From JAITVB01 sp031553805 (GTDB lineage: Bacteria > Bacteroidota > Bacteroidia > Bacteroidales > Rikenellaceae), in NCBI GenBank assembly GCA_031553805.1, contig JAVBLC010000018.1:14201-78200 (forward strand): a DNA stretch of 64,000 nt, given 5' to 3'. The translations under genes and the position numbers were made by a program. This document shows positions 59,860 to 64,000 of the stretch, piece after piece. Each line of letters starts with the position of its first letter. Positions within the stretch are counted from its first letter, which is position 1. The notes beneath the pieces are model-generated. The model was not told the origin of the DNA. It made no database searches and was given only the letters and a program-made list of their open reading frames with translations.

Positions 59860-60767
59860 CGATGAAAAAGAACATTTTGTTTTCGATATGTTTCGCCGCT
59901 TCGCTGCTCGTTTCGTGCGGCGGGGCGGCGACTTCCTCCACCGAAACGGCGGAGTCCCGTTACCGGGTGGGGGTATGTGACTGGATGATCCTCCAGCGGC
60001 AGCAACCGGCCGCATTTGTGCTCGCTTCGCGCTTTGGCGCCGAGGGCATTTGCCTCGATATGGGGCCGTTGGGCGATAACCCCCGGTTTCAGAGCGTGCT
60101 GATGGATTCCATGCGCAGGCAGGTCTTTTTCGATGAGCAGGAAAAATACGGACAGGCGATCGCTTCGATCGGCCTGACCGGGTTTTATGCCCAGCCTTTC
60201 GGCCTGCGGCCTGAATTCGAGGAGCTTGTTATGCAAGGCATAGAAACGGCGCAGGCGATGGATGTGAAAATACTGTTCCTGCCGCTCGGGATCTTTAGCA
60301 ATCCGAAAGATCACCCCGAGTTGCGGGATGAGGTCGTGCGCCGCCTGCGGATCGTGGGCGACCGTGCCGCCGCTGCCGGACGGGTGATTGCCGTTGAAAC
60401 GTTTTTGCCGGCTGCCGATGAACTGGACTTCTTGAAAGAGATCGGTTCGCCGGGGATCAAGATTTCCGTCAACTTTGGACGCATCGTCGCCAACGGGCTC
60501 GACGTCGTTTCCGAGTTGCGGACGTTGGGGCGGGAGAATATCGCCCAGATCCATTGTACGAATGAGGACGGGGTGTGGCTCGAGCATGACCGGGCCGTCG
60601 ATCTGCCGGCTATCCGGGCGGCGCTCGACGAAATGGAATGGAGCGGGTGGCTGCTCGTCGAACGTTCGCGCGATGCTACGCGCCCGACCGAAGTGGGATA
60701 TAATTTTCCTCCGAATATCGCCTATGTAAAGACTGTTTTTGGTGCGTCCCTGCACAAGGAGTTTTAA
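59856..60767 (+). CDS. Exported sugar-phosphate-isomerase-like TIM-barrel lipoprotein
   Basis: A 303-residue protein with a lipoprotein signal (KNILFSICFAASLLVSCGG) and a xylose-isomerase-like (AP_endonuc_2) TIM barrel: GVCDWMI, FGAEGICLDMG, VIAVETFLP (metal Glu), VNFGRI where relatives have Asp-x-x-His, IAQIHCTNEDG and LLVERSRDA. It starts at ATG 59856 or 59862, overlapping the GH2 stop. An exported isomerase/epimerase-like protein coupled to a glycosidase suggests sequential action on a released sugar. Its last residues (GASLHKEF) are encoded by an R3-like motif. Confidence 0.82.
   Translation: MTMKKNILFSICFAASLLVSCGGAATSSTETAESRYRVGVCDWMILQRQQPAAFVLASRFGAEGICLDMGPLGDNPRFQSVLMDSMRRQVFFDEQEKYGQAIASIGLTGFYAQPFGLRPEFEELVMQGIETAQAMDVKILFLPLGIFSNPKDHPELRDEVVRRLRIVGDRAAAAGRVIAVETFLPAADELDFLKEIGSPGIKISVNFGRIVANGLDVVSELRTLGRENIAQIHCTNEDGVWLEHDRAVDLPAIRAALDEMEWSGWLLVERSRDATRPTEVGYNFPPNIAYVKTVFGASLHKEF
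60741..60765 (+). repeat. R3-like motif inside the end of a coding sequence
   Basis: ggtgcgtccctgcacaagga supplies the final codons and stop region of the TIM-barrel lipoprotein gene. Confidence 0.4.
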
Positions 60768-60923
60768 TGCAGAACTACCTCAGGGGTAGGGCATTGGGTT
60801 CGCTGAACTTCACTTTGCTCCGGTTCTTCATGTGATTTCTGCTATGCGGGGATGCGGGCCGTCAGTCGGCTTAGCGCGTGGCCTGTGTCCCAGCCGGGAG
60901 CGGACGGTCGCGTGGGCTTTGAA

Positions 60924-60952
60924 AAGTGCGTGCATAACACGCACTTTTTTTT
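60924..60952 (+). terminator. Intrinsic terminator
   Basis: aagtgcgtg/cacgcactt arms (60924-60932, 60938-60946) and a run of T. The 156 nt between the preceding stop codon and this hairpin hold no gene that I can see. Confidence 0.75.
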
Positions 60953-60971
60953 AATCCGTCCATTTTTAAAT

Positions 60972-60979
60972 TATCTTTG
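60972..60979 (+). promoter_or_regulatory. Promoter -7 box TATCTTTG for the suhB-acyltransferase-GT operon
   Basis: Exact TAnnTTTG match 21 nt before the start codon, directly behind a terminator. Confidence 0.65.
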
Positions 60980-61000
60980 TGATAATTTAATCGAAAGACA

Positions 61001-61786
61001 ATGGATTATCAGGCAATTTGCGAAAAAGTGTGCGCCATCGCCCACGAGGCCGGAGCCTTCATCGCCGCCCAGCGCGAAGGCTTTTCGTTCGATAAGGTCG
61101 AGTTCAAAGGCACGCACGATATGGTTTCATACGTAGACAAGGAAGCGGAACGCATCGTCGTCAAAGGCCTTTCGGCGCTGCTGCCCGAAGCGGGTTTCGT
61201 CACCGAAGAGGGTACCGTGGCCCAGGCCTCGGGCCAGCGTTACCGCTGGATCATCGACCCGCTCGACGGCACGACCAACTTCATCCACGGCGTAGCCCCC
61301 TATTGCGTCAGCCTGGCGCTCACCGACGGCGACGAACCGGTTGTGGGTGTGGTCTACGAAGTGGTGAAAGGCGAATGTTTCTACGCATGGAAGGGGTCGG
61401 CAGCCTATCTCGACGGACGCCCGATCCGTGTCGCCGCGACGACTGAACTCAAACACGGCCTCTACGCCGTCGGCCTGTCGCACGCTTCGCAGGACACGGT
61501 CGACCAACTGCTCAAGAATATCGACTATTTCCTGCGCAATACCAGCGGTGTACGCCGTATCGGATCGGCCGCGGCCGACCTGGTGTATGTCGCTGCGGGC
61601 CGCTTCGACGGTTTTTACCAGAAGAATTTATCCCCCTGGGATGTAGCGGCCGGGGCGCTAATCGTCGAACGGGCCGGTGGTCGTGTGACCGATTTCAGCG
61701 GCGGGTCGAACTATGTTTTCGGCGGTGAGATCATCTCCACGCCGCCCGCGATCTATGACGAATTTAAACGGGTAGTGCTCGCATAA
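61001..61786 (+). CDS. suhB: Inositol-1-monophosphatase family protein
   Basis: A 261-residue Mg2+-dependent phosphatase. Metal ligands are Glu70 (VTEEG), Asp86 and Asp89 in WIIDPLDGTTNFIHG, and a later Asp in LSPWDVAAGALIVERAGG. Substrate may be inositol phosphate, but related proteins act on other sugar phosphates or 3'-phosphoadenosine phosphate. It opens a three-gene operon with an acyltransferase and glycosyltransferase, possibly for a lipid or glycan precursor. Confidence 0.9.
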   Translation: MDYQAICEKVCAIAHEAGAFIAAQREGFSFDKVEFKGTHDMVSYVDKEAERIVVKGLSALLPEAGFVTEEGTVAQASGQRYRWIIDPLDGTTNFIHGVAPYCVSLALTDGDEPVVGVVYEVVKGECFYAWKGSAAYLDGRPIRVAATTELKHGLYAVGLSHASQDTVDQLLKNIDYFLRNTSGVRRIGSAAADLVYVAAGRFDGFYQKNLSPWDVAAGALIVERAGGRVTDFSGGSNYVFGGEIISTPPAIYDEFKRVVLA

Positions 61787-61790
61787 TCGG

Positions 61791-62723
61791 GTGAACGCCT
61801 GGGAAAACATACGCTACTGGCTGCTGCTCGGTCTTTGTCAGGTGACCGGGTGGTTGCCGCGTTGGTGGCTGTATGGGGTGTGTGCGCCTGTCATTTATTT
61901 CTTCATTTACAAGGTAGGCGGTTACCGCAAAAAAGTGGTGCGCGAAAACCTGCGCAATTCATTTCCCGAAGAAACCGAAGCCGAGCGCCTGACGATCGAA
62001 AAGAAATTCTATCATCATCTGTCTGAGCTATTTATCGACACCGTTACGCTGTGTTCCTTGAGCGAAAAACAAGTCCGCAACCGTTTTGTCGTTGAAAACC
62101 TGGCCGAACACGAGCGCGAAGTCGCCGGCCGCAGCTGGATCTGCGCGATGGCTCATTTCGGCTGCTGGGAATACTCGATCGCCTATAAACTCTATACCGA
62201 TCACCAGGTGCTGGGCGTTTACCGCCCGCTGCAACGGCGGGTGATGGACCGGTTCTACCACTACACCCGCTCGCGTTTCGGGACTCGGCCCGTGCCGATG
62301 AACGACGTCGGCCGCGAGATGGTGGCTGCCGTGCGTAACGATGTACCCACGGCCCTGGCCCTGATCGCCGACCAGTCGCCCCATTGGTTCTCGATACGCC
62401 GCTGGTATGATTTTCTGAACCAGCCCACGGGTTTTTTTATGGGCATCGGCAAGCTGGCGCTCAAACTGCACTTGCCCGTCAGGTTTCTGCATATGCACAA
62501 AGTAAAGTCCGGCTACTATACCTGCCGGATGATCGAGATCTACAACGGCACCGATCCCCTTTCGGAAGAAGAGATCACCGAACGCTATGCCGCCCAACTC
62601 GAACGGATGATCCGCGAAGCTCCCGAGCTGTGGCTCTGGTCGCACAAACGCTGGAAACACAAACCGCCGCAACCAGAGTCGCCGCCCGTCCAAAGGGAAA
62701 TAACCAAAGAAAACCATGACTAA
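61791..62723 (+). CDS. LpxL/HtrB-type lysophospholipid acyltransferase
   Basis: A 310-residue inner-membrane protein beginning with GTG at 61791, 4 nt after suhB. A hydrophobic segment (about 8-42) is followed by the acyltransferase motif AHFGCWE (His122-x4-Glu127) and ADQSPHW (about 192-198), with WLWSHKRWKH near the end, as in lipid A late acyltransferases and their Bacteroidota relatives. It should acylate lipid A or a related lipid. It overlaps the glycosyltransferase gene by 8 nt. Confidence 0.9.
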   Translation: MNAWENIRYWLLLGLCQVTGWLPRWWLYGVCAPVIYFFIYKVGGYRKKVVRENLRNSFPEETEAERLTIEKKFYHHLSELFIDTVTLCSLSEKQVRNRFVVENLAEHEREVAGRSWICAMAHFGCWEYSIAYKLYTDHQVLGVYRPLQRRVMDRFYHYTRSRFGTRPVPMNDVGREMVAAVRNDVPTALALIADQSPHWFSIRRWYDFLNQPTGFFMGIGKLALKLHLPVRFLHMHKVKSGYYTCRMIEIYNGTDPLSEEEITERYAAQLERMIREAPELWLWSHKRWKHKPPQPESPPVQREITKENHD

Positions 62724-63723
62724 AACCGCCGTCGTCATTCTCAACTGGAATGGGGAACATTTCTTAGAATTGTTCCTCCCCGCTGTTATCGCCTGCTCGG
62801 AGGGGGCCCAGGTCGTGGTGGCCGACAACGGGTCGACCGACGGATCGCTCGCGTTGCTGGCCGCGCAGTTTCCGCAGGCGAGGGTGATCGGATTGCCGAA
62901 GAATTACGGGTTTGCGGAAGGGTATAACCGGGCGTTGGCCCAGGTGGAGGCGGAATATTACGTGCTGCTCAACTCCGATGTCGAAGTCACCCCCGGGTGG
63001 CTCGATCCGTTGGTGGCGATGCTCGACGCCGACCGCCGGGTGGCGGCCGTGATGCCCAAGCTGCGGGCGCAGTCCGAGCGCACGAAATTCGAATATGCGG
63101 GAGCCAGCGGCGGGTTCATCGACCGCTTCGGCTATCCCTATTGCCGTGGGCGTATCCTGCAAACGGTTGAAGAAGACCGGGGCCAATACGACGACGCCCG
63201 CCCTGTGTTCTGGGCCACTGGCGCGGCGATGGTCGTGCGGGCCGACCTTTATTGGAAAGCAGGGGGGCTCGACGCTGATTTCTTTGCCCACATGGAAGAG
63301 ATTGATCTCTGCTGGCGCCTCAAACGGATGGGTTTTCGGGTGATGGTCGAGCCGGCCGCGGTGGTTTACCACGTGGGCGGCGGAACGCTTTCGGCCGATT
63401 CGCCCCACAAAACGTTCCTGAATTACCGCAACAACCTGGCGATGCTCTACAAAAACCTGCCCGAACGCGACCTGTGGTGGATTCTGCTCGCGCGAATGGT
63501 GTTGGACGGTGCGTCGGCCGTGATTTTCCTCGCGCAGGGCAAAGGGCAGATGATGCGGGCCGTGTGGCGCGCCCACCGGGCCTTCTGGAAAGGGCTTCCG
63601 GGATGGAAAGCGAAACGCCGCGCGGTGCAGGCGTTGGGCGATGCACCGATGACCGAGATTTATCCGGGCAGTGTTGTGCTGCACTATTTCTCGGGTAAAA
63701 AAACGTTTGACTCTCTCCATTGA
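62716..63723 (+). CDS. Glycosyltransferase family 2 protein
   Basis: A 335-residue enzyme with the GT-A fold: VVILNWNGEHFLELFLPA (about 6-23), VVADNGSTDGS (34-44), the DxD-like LLNSDVEVTPGWL (about 84-96) and FFAHMEEIDLCWRLKRMG (about 193-210; ED base motif). The C-terminal helix region is amphipathic and probably membrane-bound. Rhamnosyltransferase-like relatives are common. The start overlaps the acyltransferase, and R1-G follows the stop. Confidence 0.9.
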   Translation: MTKTAVVILNWNGEHFLELFLPAVIACSEGAQVVVADNGSTDGSLALLAAQFPQARVIGLPKNYGFAEGYNRALAQVEAEYYVLLNSDVEVTPGWLDPLVAMLDADRRVAAVMPKLRAQSERTKFEYAGASGGFIDRFGYPYCRGRILQTVEEDRGQYDDARPVFWATGAAMVVRADLYWKAGGLDADFFAHMEEIDLCWRLKRMGFRVMVEPAAVVYHVGGGTLSADSPHKTFLNYRNNLAMLYKNLPERDLWWILLARMVLDGASAVIFLAQGKGQMMRAVWRAHRAFWKGLPGWKAKRRAVQALGDAPMTEIYPGSVVLHYFSGKKTFDSLH

Positions 63724-63747
63724 TTTTATATCTCCCGGGTTGGGCTG

Positions 63748-63900
63748 CGGGTTTGGCCCTCGCGCAAGAGATTTATGCATTGGAAGGTTACCTCTAAATA
63801 GCCGGATTGGGCATAAAAATCTCCGGGGAGCGAGGCCACCGCGCATTGGGCTTCGCCGAGGGTGCTGGCGCTTTTTATAAAAAGCGCCCCCAAAATTTTT
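63748..63900 (-). repeat. Intergenic repeat R1, copy G (reverse)
   Basis: Module 4 arms (63769-63779, worn, and 63811-63824) and module 3 ggcgctttttataaaaagcgcc (63867-63888), read on the minus strand; module 1 is not present. It lies downstream of the minus-strand frame that ends at 63910. Confidence 0.75.
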
Positions 63901-63909
63901 ATGTAAAAC

Positions 63910-64000
63910 TTAGTTTTTATGGGGTTTAAGTTGCTTGAAATACGTTCCGAGGTCCTTTGCCGGAGATTGCTTTACACCCGCAAAAACCAATCTATGCATA
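63910..64000 (-). CDS. C-terminal end of a minus-strand gene (5' part outside window)
   Basis: The minus strand is open from the window edge to TAA at 63910-63912 and gives about 30 residues (LVFAGVKQSPAKDLGTYFKQ, then LKPHKN). The composition is protein-like, but no family can be assigned from so short a piece. Confidence 0.4.
   Translation of the reverse strand, partial: MHRLVFAGVKQSPAKDLGTYFKQLKPHKN

Noticed and set aside
56455..60015. 1186-codon minus-strand frame opposite the GH2 gene
   Set aside because: Antisense shadow caused by codon bias; composition (Arg, His, Val, Gly) is typical of such frames and the plus-strand GH2 protein has clear domains.
1..64000. CRISPR array, prophage, insertion sequence or rRNA operon
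   Set aside because: No regularly spaced repeats, transposase, integrase or phage structural genes, or rRNA sequences were seen on either strand.

Overview
The window reads as a chromosome segment of a Bacteroidota (Bacteroidales) bacterium, most likely Rikenellaceae/Alistipes. This rests on high GC, a SusC/SusD pair, PorT-, DUF3078- and DUF4290-type proteins specific to the phylum, a V-type ATPase operon containing DUF2764, and many promoters with the Bacteroidota -7 box TAnnTTTG (often TTTG 19 nt upstream). The genus is inferred from composition and gene style. There is no phage, plasmid, insertion sequence or CRISPR array.

Layout. 1-1.7 kb: the 3' end of a secreted-type protein gene, then an intact DUF5684 membrane protein next to a decayed tandem copy. 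1.8-9.4 kb: a minus-strand V-type ATPase operon (E, DUF2764, A, B, D, I, K) whose rotor subunit keeps the Na+-ligand set. 9.5-19 kb: DUF4301, a small barrel, a PAS-LuxR regulator, a RIC-like di-iron protein overlapping a pseudo-receiver LuxR regulator, hydF, a sigma-54 response regulator without an HTH, DUF4290, folK and tRNA-Val. 20-33 kb: PL10 pectate lyase, Ca2+ P-type ATPase, GDP-fucose synthesis (gmd, fcl), NfeD/SPFH, an S4 protein, an M49 peptidase and a PL1 pectate lyase. 33.6-35.7 kb: rubrerythrin, a Crp/Fnr regulator and a lipoprotein. 36.4-41.3 kb: a SusC/SusD pair with no enzyme or sensor attached. 41.4-49 kb: an uncharacterised radical-SAM/DUF4130-type DNA-metabolism pair, a ModF-like ATPase, DUF3078, a second radical SAM protein, surE and a pentapeptide protein. 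49-64 kb: GH25, nadB, prfC, a TonB-dependent receptor, a GH2 enzyme with an exported TIM-barrel protein, inositol-phosphatase, acyltransferase and glycosyltransferase.

The least explained material lies between genes. A roughly 150-230 nt element (R1) occurs at least six times, with two palindromes whose arms change together between copies and a third stem made of conserved arms. Two copies flank an 87-nt perfect-arm hairpin. Two other short repeat families (R2, R3) occur, and three promoter-to-terminator intervals contain no convincing gene and may be small RNAs.

Functionally the window suggests a pectin/glycan-degrading gut anaerobe with Na+ energetics and defences against oxygen or nitric oxide (rubrerythrin, RIC-like protein, Crp/Fnr factor).
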